Part shown: positions 52,357 through 61,529 of the stretch, in pieces | How positions within the stretch are numbered: position 1 is the first letter of the stretch | Layout of the letters: each line of letters begins with the position of its first letter | From: JBBROS01 sp965260995 | GTDB taxonomy: Bacteria > Pseudomonadota > Alphaproteobacteria > Acetobacterales > Acetobacteraceae | Direction of reading: 5' to 3' | Assembly (NCBI GenBank): GCA_965260995.1 | Contig: CBDHCD010000002.1 | Location: forward strand, 1-64,000 | DNA length: 64,000 bases | Translations under genes and position numbers: made by a program | The notes under the pieces: generated by a model | The model's input: only the letters and a program-made list of their open reading frames with translations | Told to the model about the DNA's origin: nothing | Database searches by the model: none

Positions 52357-53680
52357 GCACGCGCGGGATTGTTGCGGTGTTCTGGGCATGCGGCGATGTT
52401 GAGAAAGCCTGTGCGATCCAAAGCTGGCGGCGGACGGCGGCGAGCGCGTCGGAGAAGGTGACGGCGTGTTTGGCATACCAAGCGGCGCGCCTGGGCAGGA
52501 CGAGGCCGCGCGCGGCCAAGTCGCTGGCCCAGAGCGTCACGAGCGAGAACAGGGCGAGCAGGCACGGGGTGGTGCGGGCAACAGCCAGGTCCGACCATTG
52601 GCGCTGCGTTTCCACGCCCAGGTGCCGGCGCACCTCGGCGAAGGTCACCTCGACGGACCAGCGGCGCACGAACAGCTGCAGGATGGCGACCGGGTCGGCG
52701 GCTTGGTCCGTGCACAGGAACGCTTGCGGTTCGGCCTCGCCGGCCGGGTCGCGGACCAGCACCCAGCGGACCGGCACTTGCTTGCCAGGATGGTACCAGA
52801 GTGCCCTGCCCGACACGACGTCGAGCTGGCGTTCGCCCTGCTCGTACCAGCCCGTAATTGTGACGCGCTGCCACTCTGTTTTCGGGTCGGCCAGGCGCTG
52901 GAGCAGCGTCGGCTGGCGTGCGCCGGATACGCGCGGACGTCCTTTCGTTCCGGGCAAGCGTGGAGGGGGCGGGTCGAACAGGCGCGCGTCGAGTCGCAGC
53001 CGGGTAATCACGACAACATGCCGGCACACGGCTGCGAGCAGCTCGATAGCGGCGTAGCTGCTGTCGGCGACGGCTATGATCCGCCGATCCGGCAACCAGC
53101 GCGCGAGGCGGAGCAGCAGTTGGCGTGCCCGATCCGTCAGCAGCTTGTGCCGGCGTCCGTGGACTTGTGCGTAGCGCTCAGAGGGCGCCAGCGAGGTGAG
53201 GAACGGCAAAGCCCAAACACGCCCGGCGAACGGCACGGGCGCGAGCAGCATCAGGCTGATCCAGCGCAGGCCGGACGCCCTGACAAAGTGGCCGTGGCTG
53301 GATTGCACGGGATCGCGGTAGATGCCGCGCGCCTTGATCTTCGTGCCCCAGCGGCGCTCGATGGTTTCGTCAATACCGACCACGACCGGGCCGCTCGGCA
53401 CGAAGGAGGCGACCAGCAGTCCGAGCAGGCAGCGTGCAGCAGCCTGGCCCGACCAGCGGCTGCGGTTAAGCGCACGGTGGTAGTTGGTGAAGGTCGCCGC
53501 CCCGCGCAGGCCCATGCTGCTCAGCGCTGCGGCGACGGTGCGCCGGCCCGGGGACAGGATGGCGCCTGCGGCAAGCACCAGCAGGTTGGCCCAGGTCGGG
53601 CGGGTGAAGCACCCGGCAAACGGCACCATCCAGGCGGCAAGAGGGCCAGGGTGGGTTTCGGGGTCGGTTTGTCTTGCCAT
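52357..53680 (-). pseudogene. IS701-like DDE transposase, C-terminus lost to ISc
   Basis: From ATG 53680 the protein reads LLVLAAGAILSPGRRTVAAA, MGLRGAATFTNYHRALNRSR, VVVGIDETIERRWGTKIKAR (first Asp), IIAVADSSYAAIELLAAVCR (second Asp) and VEVTFAEVRRHLGVETQRQW (Glu). All catalytic blocks are present; only the tail after AFSTSPHAQNTATIP is replaced by ISc sequence. It may have lost activity through the altered C-terminus and the missing IS end. Confidence 0.82.
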
Positions 53681-53741
53681 GGTGGCCTCGCAGTGGTGTC
53701 GTTGCCGCCCGACAACTCCATACGCGCCAGAAGGATCAACC

Positions 53742-54026
53742 GTGCCGGCCAGCGACCCCATGTGGGAGCGCATCGAGGCATTCAACCAAGCCCGCGGCGG
53801 CGGCGTCGCGGTGCACAAGGCAGGGCGCGGCTATTCGCTCATGAGCCAACGCACCGGCGCGCCGCTTGCCAGGCTCAAGCCGACCGGGGACGCCGACAAG
53901 ATGCAGGTGCTTTGGTGGAACGGCCAGCGCTGGGGCGCCTCAGGGCCGTTCGGCATCGCGGCCATGCCGCTTAACGAAGCCCTCGAACACATCGCCTCCG
54001 AGCCGCATTTCTGGATCAACGCATGA
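53742..54026 (+). CDS. Hypothetical protein, 94 aa
   Basis: GTG 53742 follows cagaaggatcaacc. It reads MWERIEAFNQARGGGVAVHK, AGRGYSLMSQRTGAPLARLK, MQVLWWNGQRWGASGPFGIA and MPLNEALEHIASEPHFW. The LxxxxGxPxARLxP...LWW...W block is typical of small conserved proteins of unknown function in Rhodospirillales-like genomes. It is a short beta-rich domain with a C-terminal helix. Its stop lies 60 bp before the LysR gene. Confidence 0.65.
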   Translation: MPASDPMWERIEAFNQARGGGVAVHKAGRGYSLMSQRTGAPLARLKPTGDADKMQVLWWNGQRWGASGPFGIAAMPLNEALEHIASEPHFWINA

Positions 54027-54086
54027 CCGGAAATGGCCAAAGTCGAGCTTTACACGAATGGATAAATCCGTCTCACCTGATGCACG

Positions 54087-54959
54087 TTGCAGCAAACACC
54101 CCTTTCGATCATCCGAGCATTTGAGGCAGCCGGTCGTACCGGCTCGTTCCGCGCAGCAGCGGCCGACCTCGGCTTGTCGCCAAGCGCGGTCAGCCACGCG
54201 ATCCGCAAGCTGGAGCAAACCTTGGGTGCGACCCTGTTTGAGCGCAGCGGACGGGCCGTGCAGCTCAGCCCGGAAGGCGAAGCGCTGATGCGGCACGTGG
54301 GCCGGGCGTTCGACGAGTTGCGGCGCGGCCTCGAGACCGTGTCGACGCGCGGCCCGCAACTTCTGCGCATCCACAGCGCGCCGAGCTTCGCAGCGCAATG
54401 GCTTAGCCCGCGCCTGGCCGCGTTCCTGGGCGCCAATCCGGATATTGAGGTCCGGCTAGCGGCGGGAACGGACTATACTCGTTTCATCAATGACGACTTC
54501 GACGCCGACATTGTTTACGGCACTCCCCGCCTGCCCGGGCTCGAGATCCTGCCTTTGGGCGAAGAAACGGTAACGCCGCTTTGCGCACCGGCTCTCGCGC
54601 CCTCAGTCAAGAGCGCGTCGGACTTGCTCGGCCGGGTGCTGATCGAGAGCGACAGCAAGCAGATGCGATGGTCCGATTGGTTTGCGCAGAACGGCCTGTC
54701 GACGCCGAGACCATATGGCGTGCGTTTCGATCGTAGTTTTCTGGCCATCGATGCTGCGGTGAACGGTCTAGGCATCGCCCTCGAATCGACACGGCTGGCT
54801 GAGCGGGAGCTTGCCAACGGGCGCCTCGTGCGGCCACTGGCGGGAGTAGCCGAGGATATTCGCTACGTCGGGCACTTTCTCGTTCATCCGAAAGCCCGGC
54901 GACTGCGCCGCGGCCTGCTGACGTTCATCGGCTGGCTCAGCGCTGAGCTCGACCTCTGA
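54087..54959 (+). CDS. LysR-family transcriptional regulator (GcvA-like)
   Basis: 290 aa from TTG 54087; no in-frame ATG fits better. The N-terminal HTH is standard: PLSIIRAFEAAGRTGSFRAA, AADLGLSPSAVSHAIRKLEQ, LGATLFERSGRAVQLSPEGE. The C-terminal effector domain has LRIHSAPSFAAQWLSPRLAA, FDADIVYGTPRLPGLEILPL and FLAIDAAVNGLGIALEST, close to GcvA/AmpR types. It normally controls a divergent gene. Here the opposite flank holds only transposon sequence, so its target is unknown. Confidence 0.92.
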   Translation: MQQTPLSIIRAFEAAGRTGSFRAAAADLGLSPSAVSHAIRKLEQTLGATLFERSGRAVQLSPEGEALMRHVGRAFDELRRGLETVSTRGPQLLRIHSAPSFAAQWLSPRLAAFLGANPDIEVRLAAGTDYTRFINDDFDADIVYGTPRLPGLEILPLGEETVTPLCAPALAPSVKSASDLLGRVLIESDSKQMRWSDWFAQNGLSTPRPYGVRFDRSFLAIDAAVNGLGIALESTRLAERELANGRLVRPLAGVAEDIRYVGHFLVHPKARRLRRGLLTFIGWLSAELDL

Positions 54960-55256
54960 GCATGCAACGACGTCCGCTACCTATGCCTTTCGCTGCCTCA
55001 ATGCGTGCCGGGCATGTAGGTCCAGTCACCTCATAGGCCGGAAAACGGCCATCCTCTTCTTGTTGCGCAAACCTTCCAGACCGTGTAGAAACACACCGTA
55101 GTGTCCAGCACTGGACGCTTACATGCCGGAGGCGAGGTCGGCCTCCGTTTTTCGGTAAGAGGTTGCTTTCGCGCCGGGATGGCGACGTTCGGCGTTCTTG
55201 GCTGATCCTAGCGGCCATACCGGGCATGCAACCTTCCCTGAACGCCGGACGGGCGC

Positions 55257-55973
55257 TCAGACTGCCCTTGTCAGCTTCGGAACGCCGACCAAGTCGATGG
55301 CCCGGGTCATGTTGTAGGCGAGCGCCGTCTGGCTGAACTCCGCGCGCACCTTCTCCAGACCCCGCATCAGGAACGCGCCCTGGTTCCTCCACTGCTTGAT
55401 GCTGCCGAATGGGTGCTCGACCGTCTCGCGCCGCCGGTCGAGGATGTCGGGCCGCGCTGCCAAGCGCTGCTCCATCCGGTCCAGCACCGCCTCGCCAGTC
55501 CAGCGCGTGACCTTGCGGAACGTGCTCCCAGTGCATTGCGGCCGGAGCGGGCATGCCCGGCAGGCGTCCCGGTTGACGTAGTGGTGCCGCTCGGTCCCGT
55601 GGATGGTCGAACGGTAGAGCGGGCGCAAGACGCGCCCGCCGGGGCAGGAGTAGGTGTCGGCCGCGGGGTCGTAGGTGAACTCGTCCTTGCGGAACAGGCC
55701 GTCGTGCACTGCCGAGCCGCGCTGCGGCCGTGCGACATATGCCTCGATGCCGGCATCCTCGCACGCCTGGATGTCCTCGCCCTTGTACTAGCCGCGATCG
55801 GCCACGGCCTGGATCGTCTCGACCCCGAGCGCGTCCTTGGCGGCCCCGGCAGTCTGCGCCAGCAAGCCGAGGTCACTGCCCTCGTTCGTCACCTCGTGGG
55901 CCACGATTAGCTTGTGCTTGGCATCGACCGCCACCTGCACGTTGTAGCCGACGCCGACCTTGGGGTGCGTGGC
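55257..55973 (-). pseudogene. IS1182-family transposase remnant with amber codon
   Basis: The frame, entering from the IS5 element, reads NAATHPKVGVGYNVQVAVDA, KHKLIVAHEVTNEGSDLG and ETIQAVADRG. A TAG follows (55788-55790) where the family has Tyr, then YKGEDIQACEDAGIEAYVAR, the CRACPLRPQC cluster and RRETVEHPFGSIKQWRNQGA (Glu region). The N-terminus is missing and there is a nonsense codon, so it is inactive. Confidence 0.85.
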
Positions 55974-57056
55974 GGCGTTGGTGCACGGATGACCGGGTAG
56001 CCTGACCCTGGTGGGGTAGGTATGTTCCTGTCATGCCATTCAAGCACAACGCCGCGCGCCGTCATCACATTCCGCAGGCCCGATATCGGGTCACGAACTG
56101 GCCGGCCTACGAGGCGGGACTGCGCCTACGCGGTGACCTGACGTTCTGGGCGGACGAGGCGGCGCTGGCAGGATGGCAAGCACCGCGCCGCAGCACGACG
56201 GGCGGGCAGCCGCGCTACTCAGAGCTGGCGATCGAGCTGGTGCTGACCTGCGGCTCGTGTTCCATCTGGCCCTGCGGCAAGCAGAAGGGTTCTCCCGCAG
56301 CGTGCTCCAGCTGCTCGGCATGGCGCTGCCGGTGCCGGACCATACCACCCTGAGCCGGCACGGCCGCGCCTTTGCGGAACGTCAGGCGCGTGTGCAGGCT
56401 GGCACCGGGCCCCTCCACTTCGTTCTGGACAGCACGGGGCTCGAGCTGTTCGGCCAAGGCGCGTGGTGCGCGGCCAAGCACGGTTGGCTGCGCAGACGCT
56501 GGCTCAAGTTGCACTTGGGCGTGGACGCCAGCACCGGCGAGATCGCCGCGCACGTGCTGACGGACGGCGACGCGGACGACGCGGCGCAAGCGCCCGGCTT
56601 GCTGCGCCAGTGCGAGGGCACCTTGGCCAGCATCACCGCCGACGGCGCCTACAACCGCGATCCCGTCTACCAGGCAGCCGCGGCCCGGCAGGCGGGGTCG
56701 CCGCCCGAGGTGGTCATTCCACCCCGGGCCGACGCCGTGCTGAGCACAGCTGATCCGGACCTACAAACCCCGCGCGACCGCCACATTCGGCTCATGGCCG
56801 AGCGCGGCCGCATCGGCTGGCAACGGGCCACCGGATACGGCAAGCGCAATCACTGTGAAACGACAATGGGCCGCTACAAGCACCTGATCGGGCCCAAGCT
56901 CCGCGCCCGCAGCCAATCTGCCCACCACGGCGAGGTCGCGCTCGCTGTCCAGGTGCTCAACCGCATGATCCGCGAAGCCAAGCCCGTTTCCGTCCGCCGC
57001 TGAACCATGTGGGGCAGGAACTGTGCTGTCCGCACTTGCCTCCGTGCACCAACGCC
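55974..57056 (+). mobile_element. IS5-family element, 1083 bp
   Basis: Inverted ends GGCGTTGGTGCACGG (55974-55988) and CCGTGCACCAACGCC (57042-57056) are perfect over 15 bp. Left flank is an IS1182 transposase, right flank is hyuA, so the two sides were joined by a deletion after insertion. Confidence 0.85.
56033..57003 (+). pseudogene. IS5-family transposase with a single-base deletion
   Basis: The first frame gives RRHHIPQARYRVTNWPAYEA and FWADEAALAGWQAPRRST to SELAIELVLT near 56250. A missing base (acctgcgg where accctgcgg is expected) shifts the rest: LVFHLALRQAEGFSRSVLQL, LHFVLDSTGLELFGQGAWCA (first Asp), ITADGAYNRDPVY (second Asp), NHCETTMGRYKHLIGPKLRA (Glu). Similar in plan to ISc but a different element. 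Inactive unless frameshifted. Confidence 0.88.
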
Positions 57057-58160
57057 GTTGGCGTCCGTGTTCGTCGGCACGGTGTTGCCGTGGCCGTAGC
57101 AGGCCGGCCCCGGATCGGCGCCCGCCGATTGCGGGCCATTGCGCAGGCCGCCTGCCTCGTCGATCCAGGCGAGCGAGCCGCCGCCCGCGCCGATCGTGAG
57201 GACCTCGATCGACGGGAAGCGGATCGGGTAGCCGAACTCGATGAACCAGTCCTTGGTGACGCGCGACTGGCCCTCGTAGGCGAGGGAGACGTCGCAGCTC
57301 GTGCCACCCATGTCGAGGCCGATCGAGTTGGGGAAGCCGCACTGCGCCGCGATGTGCCGGCTCGCGATCGCGCCGGCCGCGATGCCGGAGCCGGCGAGCC
57401 GCCCGGCGAACTCCTTCACTCCGTTCGGGGTCATCACGCCACCGCCCGTATGCAGCAGGAGGAGGTCGCTGCGATAGCCCGCGTCGGCGAGGCGGGTCCC
57501 GAGGCGGGTGGTGTAGTCCACCACCACCGGGCTGAGCGCCGCATTCACCACCGTGGTCGAGAAGCGTTCGTGTTCGAAGATCTCGGGCAGGATGGCCGAC
57601 GAAATCGAGACCGGGACGCCGGGCAGCGCCTCGGCGAGGATCGCCTTCATGCGCTGCTCGTTGGCCGGGTTGGCATACGCGTTCATGAAGCAGACGGCCA
57701 CGGCCGCGACGCCCCGCTTGCGCAGGATGCGCGCGACCTCACGGGCCGCCGCCTCGTCGAGCGGCGTGACCACCGTGCCGGCGGCGTCGATGCGCTCCGG
57801 CACGGTCAGGCGGTCGCGGCGCGGGACGTAGGGTGGCGCCACGTCCTTGTAGATGTCCCAGATGTCGTCCTTGTTGGCGCGGCGGATCTCGATCACGTCG
57901 CGAAAGCCCTCGGTGCAGACCATCGCCGTGCGCGGCAGGCGGCGGGTGATGAGCGCGTTCGTGGCGACGGTGGTGCCGTGGGAGAACAGCGCCACGTCCG
58001 CGAGATCGACGCGGCCGGCCTGCAGCCCGGCCATCACGCCGTCGATCGGGTCGGGTGTGGACGACGTCTTGGCGATCCGGATCTGGCCCGAGTCCTGATC
58101 GAGGATGCAGATGTCGGTGAAGGTTCCCCCAATATCGACGGCGACGCGGAGATTGGGCAA
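57057..58160 (-). pseudogene. hyuA: Hydantoinase/oxoprolinase subunit A, C-terminal half lost
   Basis: From ATG 58160 about 367 codons of HyuA remain: VAVDIGGTFTDICILDQDSG (N-terminal ATP-binding), ALFSHGTTVATNALITRRLP, GYRSDLLLLHTGGGVMTPNG and IGLDMGGTSCDVSLAYEGQS, then GADPGPACYGHGNTVPTNTD. The full protein is about 690 aa. The rest is replaced by the IS5 element at 57056. HyuA with HyuB hydrolyses hydantoins or 5-oxoproline using ATP; no HyuB gene is in the window. Confidence 0.9.
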
Positions 58161-58201
58161 GGCGGTAATCCTTCTGGTCGGTGTCGGATCGGAAGCGCGG
58201 C

Positions 58202-58757
58202 CCCGTCAGTGAGCCGGCATGTCATCCTCGGCCCAGGCCGTGGTCGCGTCGAGGCTCGCGGCGAACCGCGCGATCACGTCGTCGGTCCGCGGTTCGGTGA
58301 TGATCATGGGCGGGCAGGAACAGATCAAGCCCTAGATCGCCCGGACCACGAGCCCGTTCTCGCGCGCCTGATCGCGGAGGTGAAGCCCGGCCTTGCCCGG
58401 CGGGTCGAATTCCGCCTTCGTCGCCTTGCCGGCCACCAGCTCCACCGCGCCGATCAGCCCGACGCCACGCACTCCGCCGACCCGCGCCCCCTGCGCGATC
58501 AGCCCGCGCTCCTCGAAGATGTCGAGGCTCTCCGACGCCACCGCGTCGCCACAAGGTGGCCGCTGGCGGTGCAGCCGTGGCCGAGCGTGCCGAGCCTTTC
58601 CGACCCGTCCGCCATCCCCTGATAGATCGCCTCCGTCATCAGCGCCGCGGCGAGCGGCATGTGCGAGAAGGTGATTCGAGAGCGCGAGCATGCCAGGCTC
58701 GATGTTGCAGCGCTCGCAGGCGAACAGCGTGCCGCAGCGGCCCTGCGGTGCCCCAGG
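58202..58757 (-). pseudogene. Class III aminotransferase remnant, frameshifted
   Basis: Pieces in different frames keep the order of a PLP-dependent class III aminotransferase: GRCGTLFACERCNIEPGMLA, ITFSHMPLAAALMTEAIYQG, MADGSERLGTLGHGCTASGH, then (shifted near 58,555) ASESLDIFEERGLIAQGARV, GGVRGVGLIGAVELVAG. VVRAI is followed by TAG (about 58,332) and GLICSCPPMIITEPRTDDVI. The N-terminal half with the PLP lysine context is gone, replaced by a truncated PemK toxin frame. It lies just downstream of hyuA and was perhaps once part of the same cluster. Confidence 0.75.
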
Positions 58758-58862
58758 GTCGTCCGGGGCCGCCGCCACCAGGGCCGGGCGGCGCTGCTGC
58801 GCTGGGCGATTGGCATAGGGGAACGGGACTTTCACCAAGCTCCATGCCTCACGGCCCGGCAT
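58758..58862 (-). pseudogene. PemK/MazF-like toxin, N-terminal 35 residues only
   Basis: ATG 58862 opens MPGREAWSLVKVPFPYANRP and AQQRRPALVAAAPDDPG, closely matching the toxin at 13,712 (VIKVPFPYTNRPVQQRRPALVVA). It then fuses to the aminotransferase remnant near 58,757. The catalytic C-terminal strands are missing, so it cannot be an active toxin. Confidence 0.82.
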
Positions 58863-59055
58863 AGGCCTCCGTGTCGGCCGGGCCGTCCCACTCCGAGAAG
58901 GTCCTGAAGGGATCGTCGGCTGCCTGGTCCGGTTGGGCACGGGTCACCACGACGCGGCCCGGCTCGACGACGTAGGCGATGTCATCGCCCTCACGCGCGC
59001 GCGGCGCGGCGCGCACCGGCTGCGGCATCGCCGTCCGTGCCTTGCTGGTGATCAT
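58849..59055 (-). CDS. AbrB-type antitoxin, paralogue of the one at 13,510
   Basis: 68 aa: MITSKARTAMPQPVRAAPRA, REGDDIAYVVEPGRVVVTRA, then DPFRTFSEWDGPADTEAYAG. Both the start (ITS-K/R) and the DPF-x-x-FxEW...AY-x-G tail match the 13.5 kb antitoxin. The DNA-binding half looks partly eroded (AMPQPVRAAPRAREG against VPQAVRTALGLKPG). The toxin start overlaps by 14 nt, exactly as in the first pair. Confidence 0.75.
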   Translation of the reverse strand: MITSKARTAMPQPVRAAPRAREGDDIAYVVEPGRVVVTRAQPDQAADDPFRTFSEWDGPADTEAYAGP

Positions 59056-59200
59056 CCACTCAGATGGCGAGGACGTTCCTCACTGAAGGCGAGCGTCGCG
59101 CACGGCCTTTCAGGCAAGGCCACGTCGAATGATGCCGGCTCATCGGGTCTCGTTCGTCGGTCCCAGTCCCGGATTGGCCGGTCCGACCTCAGCCATCTGG

Positions 59201-60136
59201 TCAGCTTTGCACGTCGTGCCCTTTCGCCAGGTTGCCATTCGGCCGCGATGCCGCGGACCGCAGTGCGCGGATGTGCTCGGGCCCGATGCCGCAACAGCCG
59301 CCGATCAGGCTGGCGCCCCGGCCCAGCCAGTCGTCGGCCCAGGCGCGGTAGCGCTCCGGAGACATGTCCTCGCGCAACGGGCTGACAGCCTCGTTGGCGC
59401 TGGCCCGGTCGTCGTGCTCCTGGAACGCGTTGGCGTAGACGCCGATCAACACTCCGTCCGGGCCCAGCACGGCGCGGGCGACGTCCACGGCGGCCCCCAT
59501 CGCCTCGGGAGGGCTGCAGTTGAACAGGATCGCCTCGGCGCCGGCGCCCACGGAGGCGGCGACCGCGTCCCTCACCGGCTCGTTGGAGCGCAGGCAGGGC
59601 AGCCCGGCACGCCCGGACAAGGTGAACGACACCCAAACCGGTTTGCCGGTGCCGCGCACCGCATCGCACGCGGCGAGCGCTTCCGCGGCGCAGCTCATCG
59701 TTTCCGCCAGGAACAGGTCAACGTGAGGCAGCAAGGCCCCCGCCAACACGTCGAGCATGGCAGGGGCACGGGTGGCGTCGAACAGGTCCGGCCGGTAGGA
59801 GCCGAACAACGGCGGCAACGAGCCCGCCACCCGCACGGGCCGCCCTGCCTCGTCCGCGGCCTGCCGGGCCAGCCGGCCGGCCAGGTCGGCCAAGCGGGCG
59901 GCGTCGGCGGCGAATCGCTCCTCGCCGATATGGAACGGGACCAGGGCGTAGCTGTTGCTGGTGATCACCTCCGCCCCCGCCGCGATGAACGCCCGGTGCG
60001 CGTCCAACACGCTCCCCGGCGCTTGCATCAGCGCCAGGGCGGACCACTCGGGCTGGCGGAACGGCGCGCCGGCCCGTTCGAGCTGGCGGCCCATGCCGCC
60101 GTCCAGCACCACGACCGGACGGCCGCGCGTCAGCAC
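59201..60136 (-). CDS. Homocysteine S-methyltransferase family protein
   Basis: 311 aa. VVVLDGGMGRQLERAG opens a betaine-homocysteine/MmuM-type TIM barrel. The zinc ligands are C207 (LFNCSPPE) and C281-C282 (LIGGCCGIGPEHI). ITSNSYALVPFHIGEERFAA and VRVAGSLPPLFGSYRPDLF are family blocks. It transfers a methyl group, probably from S-methylmethionine, to homocysteine to give methionine. Start is GTG 60136, giving MLTRGRPVVVLDGG. Complete and single. Confidence 0.92.
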   Translation of the reverse strand: MLTRGRPVVVLDGGMGRQLERAGAPFRQPEWSALALMQAPGSVLDAHRAFIAAGAEVITSNSYALVPFHIGEERFAADAARLADLAGRLARQAADEAGRPVRVAGSLPPLFGSYRPDLFDATRAPAMLDVLAGALLPHVDLFLAETMSCAAEALAACDAVRGTGKPVWVSFTLSGRAGLPCLRSNEPVRDAVAASVGAGAEAILFNCSPPEAMGAAVDVARAVLGPDGVLIGVYANAFQEHDDRASANEAVSPLREDMSPERYRAWADDWLGRGASLIGGCCGIGPEHIRALRSAASRPNGNLAKGHDVQS

Positions 60137-60238
60137 GCCGCCACCCGCGCGGCTCCTGCCGTTCCAGGCCTCGTCACGACACGACGCGACGCCTCATCGG
60201 ATCTTCGGTAGCGTCTCAGTTTGAAATCTTGTCCGCTC

Positions 60239-60652
60239 CTAGTGGATAGGGTCTAAGAACGGCGCGCCCGGGGTGGCGACGTACATGATCACCACGCGCG
60301 TTGCCTCGCGCGCGCTCCGGTTGTGGCCGGTCATGCGGACGTTGGACGGCTCCACCATAGCGCCGCCCGCCTGAACCGTCACCGTTTCGCGCCCCTCCAT
60401 GTCCAGCGTGAAGGCACCCTCAACAACGTAGACAGTCACGGGAAACCGGTGCGTGTGGAACACCGTGCTCTGGCCGGGGGCGATGGTGGCCGTGAGAACC
60501 TGAACTTCCTGCCGTTCGCCCCCAGGCATGCCCTCAACGGTTTCGCAGAGAACGAGGTGAGGCCGCGCTTGCTCTTGCTGCGCCGCCGCCGGGAACGACA
60601 GGCTGATAACTGCTGCCCCGAGCGCAGCGTGTAATCGCAAATCCCAGCGCAT
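60239..60652 (-). CDS. Secreted cupin-domain protein
   Basis: 137 aa with a signal peptide (LHAALGAAVISLSFPAAA, cleavage near AAAQQ). The cupin core is VLTATIAPGQSTVFHTHRFP, VTVYVVEGAFTLDMEG and GGAMVEPSNVRMTGHNRS, with HTH and a later His as metal ligands. The usual Glu of motif 1 is present within VYVVEG. It is probably a small periplasmic metal-binding beta-barrel. Function beyond the fold is unknown. Confidence 0.85.
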   Translation of the reverse strand: MRWDLRLHAALGAAVISLSFPAAAQQEQARPHLVLCETVEGMPGGERQEVQVLTATIAPGQSTVFHTHRFPVTVYVVEGAFTLDMEGRETVTVQAGGAMVEPSNVRMTGHNRSAREATRVVIMYVATPGAPFLDPIH

Positions 60653-61022
60653 TCCGCCCCCTACTGCCGATTGCCGCGATAGCTAGCGCGTGGTCGGCTC
60701 GGCGGAGCAAGCGAAATCCTGGGTGAGCTGCGTCAAACCTAATTTCAACTGAGACACTACCGGCTCCTCAACTATGGGCCGACCGCGATGTCGCCCCCAC
60801 CCCGTCGCTTCGCGCAAGCAGGAAGGACCATCGGCGCCCAGCGAGCACGGCGGCGATGAGGCGCTGTCGATTCAGGGCGCCGGCGGAGCCGAACAGGGTT
60901 GATCTCGATCCTCTGGATGCCCGCGAGGCCGGGTCGCAGGCCAGGATCAGCTCCTGGACAAAATGCCGCTGTAGCCGCCGCGAGCGTTTGATCACAGCGC
61001 GTCGCGGCGGCGAGCGAGCGCT
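60653..61022. other. Region without an intact gene; possible ATP-grasp remnant at about 60,850-60,990
   Basis: On the minus strand about 60,850-60,990 reads GLAGIQRIEINPVRLRRRP in one frame and LNRQRLIAAVLAG in another. (G)I-x-x-(L/I)EINP(V/L)R is the end of ATP-grasp domains of ADP-forming acyl-CoA synthetases. If real, this is the decayed last 50 codons of such a gene. The rest shows nothing. Confidence 0.3.
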
Positions 61023-61520
61023 TCAAGGCGCGATCATGCCCCGGACCTCGGCTTCCAGCAGCGACAGCGTGCCCGTGAAGTCCGCCCGGTCCGTATCGAG
61101 CACGAGGTCGCTGAACGGCCGAGAGCCGTAGCCTTCGGCGATCATGGCCTGAATGCGCCTGCGCTCGCTGCCGCTGAACGCACGCCCGCGGTTCGGGTCC
61201 ACGATCGAGGCGAAGGACGCGTTCAGCGTCACGAACAGCGTGCGCAGGCCGCCATCCTCGAAAGTCCTGCGAAAGTAAATCCAATTGATGCAGTTCAGCG
61301 GATAGGCGACCACGACTGCCGGCGCGTGCTGGAGCAACGGCAGGCTGTTGCCGACGACCGCCCTGCTCGTTCGCAGGATCGAGCAGTACCAAGGCTGGTC
61401 GACGACAGCGAAATCGTCGCCGTCGATGAACCCGGCCGAGAGCCGCTCGGCGAGCGCCCGACCGAGCGTCGTCTTGCCCACCCCGATGGGACCGCTGAGA
61501 AAGATCGCGCATCCAGCCAT
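61023..61520 (-). CDS. P-loop nucleotide/small-molecule kinase
   Basis: 165 aa. SGPIGVGKTTLGRALAERLS gives Walker A (G10-x4-GKTT), and SAGFIDGDDFAVV is a shikimate/gluconate-kinase-like Asp pair. ILRTSRAVVGNSLPLLQHAP, AVVVAYPLNCINWIYFRRTF and a lid rich in Arg (NRGRAFSGSERRRIQAMI) follow. It phosphorylates a small substrate that cannot be named. It begins 9 bp after the nitronate monooxygenase stop, so the two form an operon. Confidence 0.83.
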   Translation of the reverse strand: MAGCAIFLSGPIGVGKTTLGRALAERLSAGFIDGDDFAVVDQPWYCSILRTSRAVVGNSLPLLQHAPAVVVAYPLNCINWIYFRRTFEDGGLRTLFVTLNASFASIVDPNRGRAFSGSERRRIQAMIAEGYGSRPFSDLVLDTDRADFTGTLSLLEAEVRGMIAP

Positions 61521-61529
61521 GCAGGCAGG

